From NCBI RefSeq assembly GCF_001905845.1, contig NZ_LIVZ01000006.1:310001-374000 (forward strand): a stretch of 64,000 nucleotides of DNA, in the 5' to 3' direction. Position numbers and translations under genes: made by a program. This DNA comes from Streptomyces sp. TSRI0107. GTDB lineage: Bacteria; Actinomycetota; Actinomycetes; Streptomycetales; Streptomycetaceae. The notes under the pieces are model-generated. The model saw only the letters and a program-made list of their open reading frames with translations. It searched no databases and was not told the DNA's origin. Positions within the stretch are counted from its first letter, which is position 1, and each line of letters begins with the position of its first letter. Shown one piece after another: positions 8,702-16,029 of this stretch.

Positions 8702-9398
8702 GCGGCAGACGCTAGGCGGCGGCACCGACAACTCCCACCGGATTTCCCCGCCCTGTGGACAACTCCGGCCAACACCGCACGACCGAACGCGAGTTCGCCT
8801 CAGAAGGTCGGCACCGCCCGTGCCACACGGTCCCCGGGACGGACGTGGGTGACACCCGCCCCGACCGACTCCACAGACGGGTATGCCGCAGGGCAGAACT
8901 GGAATCTCGAAGAGTTGTCCACAGCCTGTGGACAAACGGGCCGCTGCTCATTCCTGCTCTCGGCGAAACCCGAGCCGTTCGTCGGCGCGACGGGGAGCCC
9001 GGTCGCGCCGGTCGCGATTCTCTGAAAAGGGCCGCTCCCCCTGGGAGTCCGGTTGGCGGCGCGAGGTCGCCCGCCCCGAGCACGGCACCGCGCGCCGCCA
9101 TCCGGCCCGGCGCACCCACCCCTGGTTCCTCGTGGCCCCCGAGAGAACCGACGCCGGTTCACGACCCACACTCGCCGAGGACTCCCGTCACCGAAGCCCT
9201 CGTCGTCCCCTCGCGGCGAATCGCTGACCACAAGCGTGATCAAACGGACACGCGGCGTCAACACCCGTCCGAGGATTTATCACTTAAGGTCCGTTTTTCC
9301 GGAGGCGCGCACGGAAGCACATCCGGGCGCATCGCCCCGCCCCACGGCACCGCCCACCCGATCACGTGCACCCGTGCCCCCGCCAGGCCGGCTCCGCG
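8702..9398. other. Gene-free stretch with DnaA-box-like sites
   Basis: No ORF here has convincing homology or codon pattern; the ORFs that span it are Arg/Pro-rich shadows. It holds three exact Streptomyces-type DnaA boxes (8754-8762, 8915-8923, 8927-8935) and an AT-richer patch (GATTTATCACTTAAGG, about 9275-9290) near the 3' end of the next gene. Otherwise I see nothing in it. Confidence 0.6.
8915..8935. promoter_or_regulatory. Palindrome of two opposed DnaA boxes
   Basis: TTGTCCACA (8915-8923) and its reverse complement TGTGGACAA (8927-8935) form a near-continuous palindrome centred on the C at 8925. TTGTCCACA is the preferred DnaA box of Streptomyces oriC. A third exact box lies at 8754-8762. 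Function here is inferred from sequence only. Confidence 0.5.
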
Positions 9399-9887
9399 TC
9401 AGACGGCTTCGTACGCCAGCCCCTTGCACCCTTCGTACGCCGCCGCCCCGCCGCCGTAGGCCATCGCCCCCGCGCGCGAGGCGGCATGGCGGTCGACTTC
9501 GCACCAGATGCGCTTGCCGGCGTCCTCCTGCTGCCAGCCCCAGCGGTCGGCGAGGCCGTCGACGAGCGCGAGGCCCCGGCCGCCGGTCTCGTCGCCGTCG
9601 GCCCAGCGGGGCACCGGCGCGCGGGTGCTGCCGTCGGCGACCTCCAGGCGGACGGTCGCCGACTCGGCGGCGGGGGCCCGGGGCAGGCTGAGGCACAGCA
9701 CGGCGGGGCGGCCGGTGTGCACGACGGCGTTGGTGACCAGTTCGGACACGAGCAGGATCACCGTCTCGGCGAGCGGTTCGTCGGCCGCTATCGCGGACCC
9801 GGCGAGCCGCGCCCGTGCCCACCTCCGCGCCCGCCCCACTTCAGCGGGGTCGGGCCGGATCTCCAATTGCACTTGAAGCACCTGCAC
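9399..9887 (-). CDS. Anti-sigma-type serine kinase (HATPase_c_2 ATP-binding protein)
   Basis: A 162-residue RsbW/SpoIIAB-like GHKL protein. The N-box is LLVSELVTNAVVHTG (about residues 46-60), the G1-type box is LEVADGSTRAPVPR and the G2 box GGRGLALVDGLADRWGW. The catalytic fold extends to about residue 130, then a short Ala/Gly tail follows. In Streptomyces these proteins bind sigma factors or phosphorylate STAS-domain antagonists; a STAS protein and a sigma factor lie 2-3 kb away (11707-12087, 12454-13032), making a partner-switching relation plausible but unproven. It stands alone, with decayed genes upstream. Confidence 0.85.
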   Translation of the reverse strand: MQVLQVQLEIRPDPAEVGRARRWARARLAGSAIAADEPLAETVILLVSELVTNAVVHTGRPAVLCLSLPRAPAAESATVRLEVADGSTRAPVPRWADGDETGGRGLALVDGLADRWGWQQEDAGKRIWCEVDRHAASRAGAMAYGGGAAAYEGCKGLAYEAV

Positions 9888-10308
9888 CGCTCACACCATC
9901 CGAACCGATGGACACCGAGGCTCGCGCCTCACGAGGGCCACGATCGTAGCCATTTTCTGCATGACCAGAACAACGACCAGAGCAAGGGTCACGGAATGTG
10001 AATCCCTTGCAGCACAGCTTCGTTGACACACCGTCACCCCAACAAGCGCTTCGGGCATATTCCCGCGCGAAGGAGTACCCGTGCGGCATACTGTGCGACC
10101 CTCGCCGCAGCGAGTCGAACAGCCGGAATGCGGCGCGTCCCCCACAAGGTACCGGAGGCGAACGCACGCTCCGGGACGTGGCGGGTCACACGCGGAACAC
10201 CGCACAATGTGACGCTCCGTGACATCCCTGTGCCACGATCCGCGACATTGGCCAGAACCGGACTCCCCGCTTCTCCACAGTTCTCGCGACACCCCAGCCC
10301 AGCGCCGC
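9888..10308. other. Intergenic region, no gene seen
   Basis: It holds the upstream region of the anti-sigma-type gene. I see an inverted repeat GTCACA (10195-10200)/TGTGAC (10208-10213) and a DnaA-box-like TTCTCCACA at 10271-10279. No credible ORF or stable RNA was recognised. Confidence 0.5.
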
Positions 10309-10677
10309 TCAGCCCGCCTCCATCAGCAGCCCGGCCGCGAGCAGTTCCTCACTCTCCGTGCCGCCGCCTCCACGGTGAGCGCGCACCCGGGCCCGCTTCA
10401 GATGCAGATGAACCTCCGCCTCCCAGGTGAATCCCATTCCGCCGTGGACTTGCAGGCAGTCGCGGGCGCCGCGCACCGCGGCCTCGTCCGCGAGCAGCCG
10501 GGCGGCGGCGATGTCCGCCGGGTCGGCGGTGACGGCGGCCGCGTAGACGGCGGCCCGGGCCGTCTCCAGGCGCACCAGCAGCTCCGCGCACAGGTGCTGG
10601 ACGGCCTGGAAGGCGCCGATCGGCCGCCCGAACTGCTCCCTGGTGCGGGCGTGCCGCACGGCCGGCTCGGGCACCAC
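10309..10677 (-). pseudogene. Acyl-CoA dehydrogenase, C-terminal remnant
   Basis: About 120 residues corresponding to the last third of an acyl-CoA dehydrogenase: ARTREQFGRPIGAFQAVQH (flavin-contact helix), AARLLADEAAVRGARDCLQVHGGMGFTWE (the conserved QxHGGxG region) and HLHLKRAR. The N-terminal and middle beta domains, with the acyl-binding and FAD pocket, are absent; the sequence upstream on this strand belongs to an oppositely oriented acyl-CoA ligase fragment starting at about 10680. It therefore cannot encode an active enzyme. Confidence 0.75.
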
Positions 10678-11080
10678 GGCCGGACACGCCGGTCGTGCCC
10701 TCGCTGCGGCTGCGCGCGGGCGGCGGGGCGCCGAAACCGCCGGAGCTGTACCACGCGGTGGTCCGGGAGGTGGGGGTGCGGCTCCCGCACGGGTACGGCA
10801 TGACGGAAGTCCTCACCGGCATCCGGACATCGCCGACGTGGCGGTGATCGGCCTGCCGGACGCGGACCGCGGGGAGCTGGTGTGCGCGGTGGCCGAACAG
10901 CCGCCGGGCGCCCGGGAGCTGACCCTGGACGCGCTCACGTCCCACCTCCGCGCGGAGGGGCTGTCCGTCCACAAGCTGCCGGAGCGGCTGGAGGTGGTGG
11001 ACGCCCTCCCGCGCGGGAAGACGTTGCGGAAGGTGCTCAAGTACAAGCTGCGGGAGCGCTATTCGGGGACGGTGAAGTAA
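10678..11080 (+). pseudogene. Acyl-CoA ligase (AMP-forming), internally deleted remnant
   Basis: Two fragments of one adenylate-forming enzyme are joined out of frame. From about 10692, frame 3 reads SLRLRAGGGAPKPPELYHAVV...LPHGYGMTE, the substrate-pocket and Y-G-M-T-E (A5) motif. At about 10812 the frame switches to frame 2, reading HPDIADVAVIGLPDADRGELV...LPRGKTLRKVLKYKLRERY, the C-terminal subdomain with the A10 lysine region. The A6-A8 segment between them (roughly 130 residues in the family) is missing, so this is a deletion plus frameshift. The stop at 11078-11080 overlaps the convergent EF-hand gene. Confidence 0.75.
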
Positions 11081-11571
11081 CGCGCGAAGGCGGGCACGAT
11101 CTCCGCCTCGCCGACCTTGCCGTCGCCGTCGCCGTCCAGCGCGGCGGCGGCCGCGCGGGCGACGTCCTCGGGCACGCCCAGCGCGCTCAGCACCCGCGCG
11201 GTGTCCTCGACGGTCGCCGCGCCGTCGCCGTCCGTGTCGGCGACGTCGATGGCGGCGTGCAGGAACGGCCGGGCGATCTCGGCGAACCGGTCCGGGTTGT
11301 CCCGCAGCCGCTTCACGGCACCGGTGACGAACTCCTCCCGGGTGATGCGCTGATCACCGTCCCGGTCCGCGATCCCCGCCATGCCCTGCCAGAACGCCTC
11401 GGCGCCGCCGTACAGGGCCTGCCCCTTGTCCGACCGCGCCGCGACGTCGAACTCCGCGAGCAGCGCCTTGGCCGCTCCGCTGAAGTCCTCGCGGTCGATG
11501 TAGCCGTTGCCGTCCTGGTCGAACGTGGCGAACCTGGCCGCGATCCTGCGCTCGTTCTCGCTGCTGACCAT
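11059..11571 (-). CDS. EF-hand calcium-binding protein (calerythrin-like)
   Basis: A 170-residue soluble protein with four EF-hand loops in order: DQDGNGYIDREDF (about residues 18-30), DRDGDQRITREEF (68-80), DTDGDGAATVEDT (112-124) and DGDGDGKVGEAEI (145-157). All but the third keep the acidic residue at loop position 12, so three sites look fully competent and the third is altered. Length and spacing match actinobacterial calerythrin/Cab proteins, which bind cytosolic calcium and are implicated in aerial growth. Single-gene unit; its 3' end overlaps the ligase remnant by 22 bases. Confidence 0.9.
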   Translation of the reverse strand: MVSSENERRIAARFATFDQDGNGYIDREDFSGAAKALLAEFDVAARSDKGQALYGGAEAFWQGMAGIADRDGDQRITREEFVTGAVKRLRDNPDRFAEIARPFLHAAIDVADTDGDGAATVEDTARVLSALGVPEDVARAAAAALDGDGDGKVGEAEIVPAFARYFTVPE

Positions 11572-11706
11572 GTCTTCTCGGGCCGCCTTACCTCACGTGG
11601 GGTGCGTCTCGCACGGAGCGTACGACGGCGGGGGCGGTCGAGGAGCGGGAAAACGACGGTTGTGCCAAGACCGGGGGAATTTCGGGACAACGATGTGGCG
11701 GAGGCC

Positions 11707-12087
11707 TCAGGCCGACAGCGGGCGGGGTTCCTCCTCGACGGCGGAGGCGAGGTCGGGGTGGACGTCGAACAGCCGGCGGACGCCCAGCGCGCCCAGGACC
11801 CGGTTGACGTGGGAGCCGTCGACCGCGCCCTCCGCGGGGAGTATGAGGCGCAGCCGGCCCTGGCAGGAGCGCAGCAGACGGCGGGCGGCGATGAGCACGC
11901 CGACGCCGCTGGAGTCGCAGAAGAACACCTCGGAGAGGTCCAGTACGAGGCTGTGGCGGCCCTCGGCCACCACGTCGTGCACCCGTTGCCGCAGCACCGG
12001 CGACGTCACCAGGTCCAGCTCGCCCGACACATGGAGCACGGCCCACTCGCCCCGCTCGCCACCGGTCACATTGAACGCCACCACCAT
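11707..12087 (-). CDS. STAS-domain anti-anti-sigma factor
   Basis: A 126-residue protein starting MVVAFNVTGGERGEW. It covers one STAS domain: VLHVSGELDLVTSPVLRQRV, then LVLDLSEVFFCDSSGVGVLI, where the DSSG serine is the usual phosphorylation site, and a C-terminal LRRLFDVHPDL helix. Such proteins bind RsbW-like kinases when unphosphorylated and thereby free a sigma factor. The frame is open to 12300, but ATG 12087 gives the standard length. It faces away from the sigma factor gene at 12454, and a palindrome sits between them. Confidence 0.87.
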   Translation of the reverse strand: MVVAFNVTGGERGEWAVLHVSGELDLVTSPVLRQRVHDVVAEGRHSLVLDLSEVFFCDSSGVGVLIAARRLLRSCQGRLRLILPAEGAVDGSHVNRVLGALGVRRLFDVHPDLASAVEEEPRPLSA

Positions 12088-12453
12088 GCCCTTCGTCCGC
12101 CGGAACTTCCCTCGAACCGCCCCCTGGAAACGGAAGCAGTCCCTACGCTTCCTTTCAGCGCGGCTGCCCACCGGCCGTTCCCTGAAACACCGCACCGGAA
12201 ACGGATGGCGATCGGAAAGGGCTTGTTTTAGTCCACTTCGATCCTGTTCGATCAGATCACAGACACGTCTGTGTACAGAATGGTCGGGTAACCGCCACAA
12301 AAAGAAGGGCCGTTATCACCCGCCGCCCGTCGGGGGCGCACAATGCCACAAAGGGGCGTGCGTTGTCAGACGTGCCGACTACATTCGGGACAACGGTGGA
12401 CGCACGCTGAAGTCACGACCGGACACAGCGCCGACACAGGGGGAGGGGGCCCT
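12088..12453. promoter_or_regulatory. Divergent control region with 16-bp palindrome
   Basis: This is the gap between the STAS gene and the sigma factor gene. CACAGAC-AC-GTCTGTG (12258-12273) is a perfect palindrome. A GGGTAA sequence lies at about 12285, 15 nt after GTCT, and loosely resembles a SigB-type -10 (consensus GGGTAC/T), so it is only a weak promoter candidate. No gene is seen here. Confidence 0.45.
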
Positions 12454-13032
12454 ATGCCGAAGAAGGACGCACCACCCCGCTGGGACCGCAGGATGCAGCA
12501 GCGCCTCGCCCGCGGCGAGGCCGCCGCCCTCGGCGAGCTCTACGACCGTTTCGCCACCCTCGTCCACGGCCTCGCCCACCGCGTCCTCGGCGACGAACAC
12601 GCCGCCGACGGCATCACCCGCGAGGTCTTCGCGCACGTCTGGCAGCACCCCGAGAGCTACGACCCCGGACAGGGCCCGCTGCGCTCCTGGGTGGCGCACC
12701 TCACCCACCGCCTCGCCGTGCAGCGCCTGCGCGCCACCGAGACCGCCGCCCTCGAAGGCGGCCACGGCACCTCCGAGGAACTCGAGCACAAGGTCCGCCA
12801 CGCCTCCGTGGCCGCCCGCGCCGACTTCATCGTCCAGTCCATGCCGGCCCCGCTGCGCGCCGCCCTGGAACTGGCCTACTTCCAGCGCCGCGACTACCGC
12901 CAGACCGCGATCGACCTCGGCGTCACCGAGGACGAGGCCCGCCGCCGCCTCCGCCTCGGCCTCCAGCTCCTGTCCACGGCCCACGACGCCGGCACGCCCG
13001 GAGCACCGCCCGGATACGGAGGTGCGGTGTGA
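12454..13032 (+). CDS. ECF-like RNA polymerase sigma factor
   Basis: A 192-residue protein. The sigma-70 region 2 core is LGELYDRFATLVHGLAHRVLGDEHAADGITREVFAHVW (about residues 25-62) with the W-HPESYDPGQGPLRSWVAHLTHRLAVQRLR helix; region 4 is LRAALELAYFQRRDYRQTAIDLGVTEDEARRRL (about residues 140-172). There is no region 1 or 3, hence the ECF type. ATG 12454 follows a purine-rich GGGGGAGGGGG stretch; the frame is open further upstream without a better start. The stop overlaps the GTG of the next gene by 4 bases (GTGA), so sigma factor and its putative regulator are translationally coupled. Confidence 0.88.
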   Translation: MPKKDAPPRWDRRMQQRLARGEAAALGELYDRFATLVHGLAHRVLGDEHAADGITREVFAHVWQHPESYDPGQGPLRSWVAHLTHRLAVQRLRATETAALEGGHGTSEELEHKVRHASVAARADFIVQSMPAPLRAALELAYFQRRDYRQTAIDLGVTEDEARRRLRLGLQLLSTAHDAGTPGAPPGYGGAV

Positions 13033-14396
13033 CCGAGCCCGGCCCGTTCGGCGAACACGACGACCCCGACGACCCCCATGACCACCATGACCCTGACGGC
13101 GACGAGGAGCAGCGGAGCCAGGACGGCGGCACCCACGATGACCGGACGCACACCCCAGCCCCGGGCACCCCGCGGCAGCCGCCGCGGATACCGCCGCCCC
13201 GCGCCTCCGTCGAGGACGGCGGCCTTCCCCTGCCCGCCCTCGACGAACTGCGCGCGGCCATGACGCCCGCCCCCATGCCGCTCCGGCTGGCGCACCCCGT
13301 CCTGAAGTCCCTGCTGGGCGCCTGGGCTCTGTCCGCGTGCTCGCCGGAGGAGACCGCGGCCGTCGAGGAGCACCTCGGCGACTGCGGCAACTGCGCGGAC
13401 GAGGCACGGCGGCTGCGCGAGGCGGTCGGGCTGCTGCATCCGCCCGAGAGCCTCGACCTCGACCCGTCGCTGCGCACCCGGGTCCTGGAGACCTGCCTGG
13501 ACCGCCGGCCGCCGCGCATCCCCGTGCCCGCCTGGGCCGCCGCGTACGACGCCGAGACCGCGCGCCTCGACGCGCTGCTCCAGGACTTCGGGGACTCCGA
13601 GTGGCACGCGCCGGTCCGGCTGCGCTGGTACGACGGCAAGGAGGCGACGAGCCGGCGGACGACCGTCGCCGGGGTCATCGCCCATCTCCTCGCCGTCGAC
13701 GGACTGGTCGCGCGTGCCCTCGGGCTGGACGACCCGCTGGGCGACACCGAGGCGGAGCGGCCCACTCCGGCTGGGCGCACGGAGGCGTACTGGCGGGCGT
13801 CGCACTTCCCGCCGACCCGGTCCGTCCGCGGGCCCTGGCGGGAGCAGAGCCACGGCATCGTACGGACGGTGGCCTTCACCGGCAGCGGCGCCGGGCGGGT
13901 GTCGGTGCCGTACGGCGACTTCGACCTGCCGCTGCACGCCGCGATGGTCGACCGGGCGTTCGAGTGCTGGGTGCACGCGGAGGACATCGCGGACGCGGTG
14001 GACTACCCGTACGCACCGCCGTCCGGGCGCCACCTCAACCGCATGATCGGCCTCGCCGCGCGCGTGCTGCCGCAGGTGCTGGCCGACCGGCGCCGCGCGG
14101 GACTCGCGGCGCCCGCGCGACCGGGCCGCCACCTCGTCACGGCCGGCGAACCCGGCCGCACCCTGCGCCTGGAGATCGAGGGCTCCGGCGGCGGCGAGTG
14201 GCTGATCCCCCTCGACTCCCCGGCGGCGGCGCCCTCCACCGACCTGGAGGTGGCCCATGTCGCCCTGGACGGCGTGGAGTTCTGCAGACTGGCCGCGGGC
14301 CACGTCTCCCCCGACGAGGCGGCGGCCGGCCAGGACGGCGACCGCGAGGCCATCAAGGACGTCCTGTTCGCGGCGGCGAGCCTGAGCCGGATGTAA
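13029..14396 (+). CDS. Zinc-finger anti-sigma protein fused to a maleylpyruvate-isomerase-like (MDMPI) domain
   Basis: A 455-residue protein. It has a disordered acidic/His-rich head (residues 1-60), then a zinc-binding anti-sigma domain with HLGDCGNC (an HxxxCxxC motif, about residues 117-124). A DinB/MDMPI four-helix domain begins around residue 170 (WAAAYDAETARLDALLQDF), containing VAGVIAHLLAVDGLVARAL and ECWVHAEDIADAV (the usual H-E-D metal pattern); the C-terminal domain runs to residue 455. Coupled by a 4-base overlap to the sigma factor gene, it is best read as the cognate anti-sigma factor, with the MDMPI part as a possible thiol- or metal-dependent sensor. No transmembrane segment is seen, so it acts in the cytosol. 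Confidence 0.85.
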   Translation: MTEPGPFGEHDDPDDPHDHHDPDGDEEQRSQDGGTHDDRTHTPAPGTPRQPPRIPPPRASVEDGGLPLPALDELRAAMTPAPMPLRLAHPVLKSLLGAWALSACSPEETAAVEEHLGDCGNCADEARRLREAVGLLHPPESLDLDPSLRTRVLETCLDRRPPRIPVPAWAAAYDAETARLDALLQDFGDSEWHAPVRLRWYDGKEATSRRTTVAGVIAHLLAVDGLVARALGLDDPLGDTEAERPTPAGRTEAYWRASHFPPTRSVRGPWREQSHGIVRTVAFTGSGAGRVSVPYGDFDLPLHAAMVDRAFECWVHAEDIADAVDYPYAPPSGRHLNRMIGLAARVLPQVLADRRRAGLAAPARPGRHLVTAGEPGRTLRLEIEGSGGGEWLIPLDSPAAAPSTDLEVAHVALDGVEFCRLAAGHVSPDEAAAGQDGDREAIKDVLFAAASLSRM

Positions 14397-14400
14397 GAGC

Positions 14401-14426
14401 GTGAGGCCTGAGGAATCAGGCCTCAC
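14401..14426. terminator. Perfect 11-bp hairpin with GGAA tetraloop
   Basis: GTGAGGCCTGA (14401-14411) and TCAGGCCTCAC (14416-14426) pair fully around GGAA. It sits 4 bases after the anti-sigma gene stop and between convergent genes, so it probably terminates in both directions. Confidence 0.75.
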
Positions 14427-14444
14427 GCGTCAGATTTCAGGCCC

Positions 14445-14476
14445 CAGGACTCAGGACTCAGGACTCAGGACTCAGG
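14445..14476. repeat. Four tandem CAGGACT units at the purU stop codon
   Basis: CAGGACT is repeated exactly four times from 14445 to 14472, followed by a partial CAGG. The last copy runs into the purU stop codon (14472-14474). It looks like slippage-prone sequence expanded in the 3' intergenic space. Confidence 0.8.
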
Positions 14477-15353
14477 CGAAGACGACCGTCCGCCGGCCGT
14501 TCAGCAGAATCCTGCGCTCCGCATGCCACTTCACGGCCCGGGCCAGCGCCTGGCACTCCACGTCACGGCCGATGGCGACCAGCTGGTCCGGCGTGACGTC
14601 GTGCCCGACGCGCTCGACCTCCTGCTCGATGATCGGCCCCTCGTCGAGATCCGCCGTCACATAGTGCGCGGTCGCGCCGATCAGCTTCACACCGCGCGCG
14701 TGCGCCTGGTGGTAGGGCTTGGCGCCCTTGAAGCTCGGGAGGAAGGAGTGGTGGATGTTGATGATCCGCCCGCTGAGCTGCTTGCACAGGTCGTCGGAGA
14801 GGACCTGCATGTAGCGGGCCAGCACGACCAGCTCCACGCCCTCCTCGCGGACGATCTCCAGCAGCCGCGCCTCGGCCTCCGCCTTGGTCTCCTTCGTCAC
14901 CGGGATGTGGTGGAACGGAATGTCGTACGACCCCACCAGCTCCGCGAAGTCGGTGTGGTTCGACACCACCGCCGCGATCTCCACCGGCAGCGCACCGATC
15001 CGCGCCCGGAACAGCAGGTCGTTCAGGCAGTGCCCGAACTTGCTGACCATGAGCACGACCCGCATCTTCTCCTCGGCCCGGTGGATCTGCCAGTCCATGT
15101 GGAAGGAGTCACCGATCGCCGCGAAGCTGGCCCGCAGCTTCTCCACCGTCACCGGCGACTCCGCCGAGAAGTGGACCCGCATGAAGAACAGACCGGTGTC
15201 GTGGTCACCGAACTGCTGACTGTCCTCGATGTTGCAGCCGGTCATGAACAGGTAGCTCGACACGGCGTGCACGATGCCCTGCTTGTCCGGGCAGGAGAGA
15301 GTGAGGACGTACTGGTCGGCTCGGGCCGCGGCTCCGGTGGACTGCTCATTCAT
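14472..15353 (-). CDS. purU: Formyltetrahydrofolate deformylase
   Basis: A 293-residue protein. It hydrolyses 10-formyl-tetrahydrofolate to formate and tetrahydrofolate, balancing one-carbon pools and supplying formate. The N-terminal ACT domain (about residues 14-90: VLTLSCPDKQGIVHAVSSYLF) is followed by a formyltransferase-fold catalytic domain with VLMVSKFGHCLNDLL, the active-site sequence IINIHHSFLPSFKGAKPY, and IGATAHYVTADLDEGPIIEQ with the catalytic aspartate. This gives the N-H-D triad of the family. Length is standard. It stands alone, with the hairpin and tandem repeats at its 3' end. Confidence 0.95.
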   Translation of the reverse strand: MNEQSTGAAARADQYVLTLSCPDKQGIVHAVSSYLFMTGCNIEDSQQFGDHDTGLFFMRVHFSAESPVTVEKLRASFAAIGDSFHMDWQIHRAEEKMRVVLMVSKFGHCLNDLLFRARIGALPVEIAAVVSNHTDFAELVGSYDIPFHHIPVTKETKAEAEARLLEIVREEGVELVVLARYMQVLSDDLCKQLSGRIINIHHSFLPSFKGAKPYHQAHARGVKLIGATAHYVTADLDEGPIIEQEVERVGHDVTPDQLVAIGRDVECQALARAVKWHAERRILLNGRRTVVFA

Positions 15354-15423
15354 GCAGGACAGGGTCCCACAACGACCTCGAGTCCCGGCAACCGTCCCGC
15401 TAGACGGACCGCCGTACGCACCG

Positions 15424-15870
15424 CTAGGCGGACCGCGTCATGATGCGCAGCACCTCGAGCGTGCGCGGCGCCGCCTCCGGGTCGTCCCCGTCGCTGGCCG
15501 CCATCCGCACATGCGCGTCCCGCGCCGCCCGCACCGCCTCCGGCCAGCCGGGGTTGTCGAGGTACGACGACACCGGCGCGTCCGGGCCCACCTGGTGCAT
15601 GATCCGCAGCACCCGGAGCACCGCGGTGTCGACCAGCGCGGCCTCCTGTGAGTCGCGGAAGATCGTGCCGACGTACTTCTCGGCGGACCAGTGGTCCAGC
15701 CAGGTGTCCTCGACCAGGCGGTACACGGCGTCGGTCACGTCTCCGTACCCTTCGACACCCGCCAGCCAGACGTCCCGCTGGAACACCGGGTCGGAGAGCA
15801 TGTGCAGCGCCGAGCGCACGTTGCTGCGCCAGCGCCACCACGGCATGTCGTTCAGAGGCATGCCCCCCAT
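15424..15870 (-). CDS. SCO4402-family protein, function unknown
   Basis: About 148 residues, starting MGGMPLNDMPWWRWRSNVRSALHML. ATG 15861 nine bases downstream is also possible, and the frame extends upstream to 15933. It is a helical soluble protein with conserved-looking tryptophans and VEDTWLDHWSAEKYVGTIFRDSQEAALVD. I recognise it as the family named after S. coelicolor SCO4402, for which I know no established function. It lies directly upstream of purU in the same direction (70-base gap), the same arrangement I recall from S. coelicolor, and divergent from the lipoprotein gene. Confidence 0.8.
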   Translation of the reverse strand: MGGMPLNDMPWWRWRSNVRSALHMLSDPVFQRDVWLAGVEGYGDVTDAVYRLVEDTWLDHWSAEKYVGTIFRDSQEAALVDTAVLRVLRIMHQVGPDAPVSSYLDNPGWPEAVRAARDAHVRMAASDGDDPEAAPRTLEVLRIMTRSA

Positions 15871-16029
15871 CGTGGATGAGCGACGGCCGCGACGGGAAGA
15901 GTTCACCGAACCTTGGACACCTTGCACGGTCATCGATCGTACGTTCCCCCCAGCGGGACGCTCACCGGCCCCCGTAATTCACCTGTACGTCACCCGTCGT
16001 TGACCGACGGTCACTCCCAGGTTAGCGAT

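Noticed and set aside
8700..8940. Replication origin
   Set aside because: Only three DnaA boxes and no dnaA, dnaN, parAB or gyr genes; far fewer boxes than a Streptomyces oriC has.
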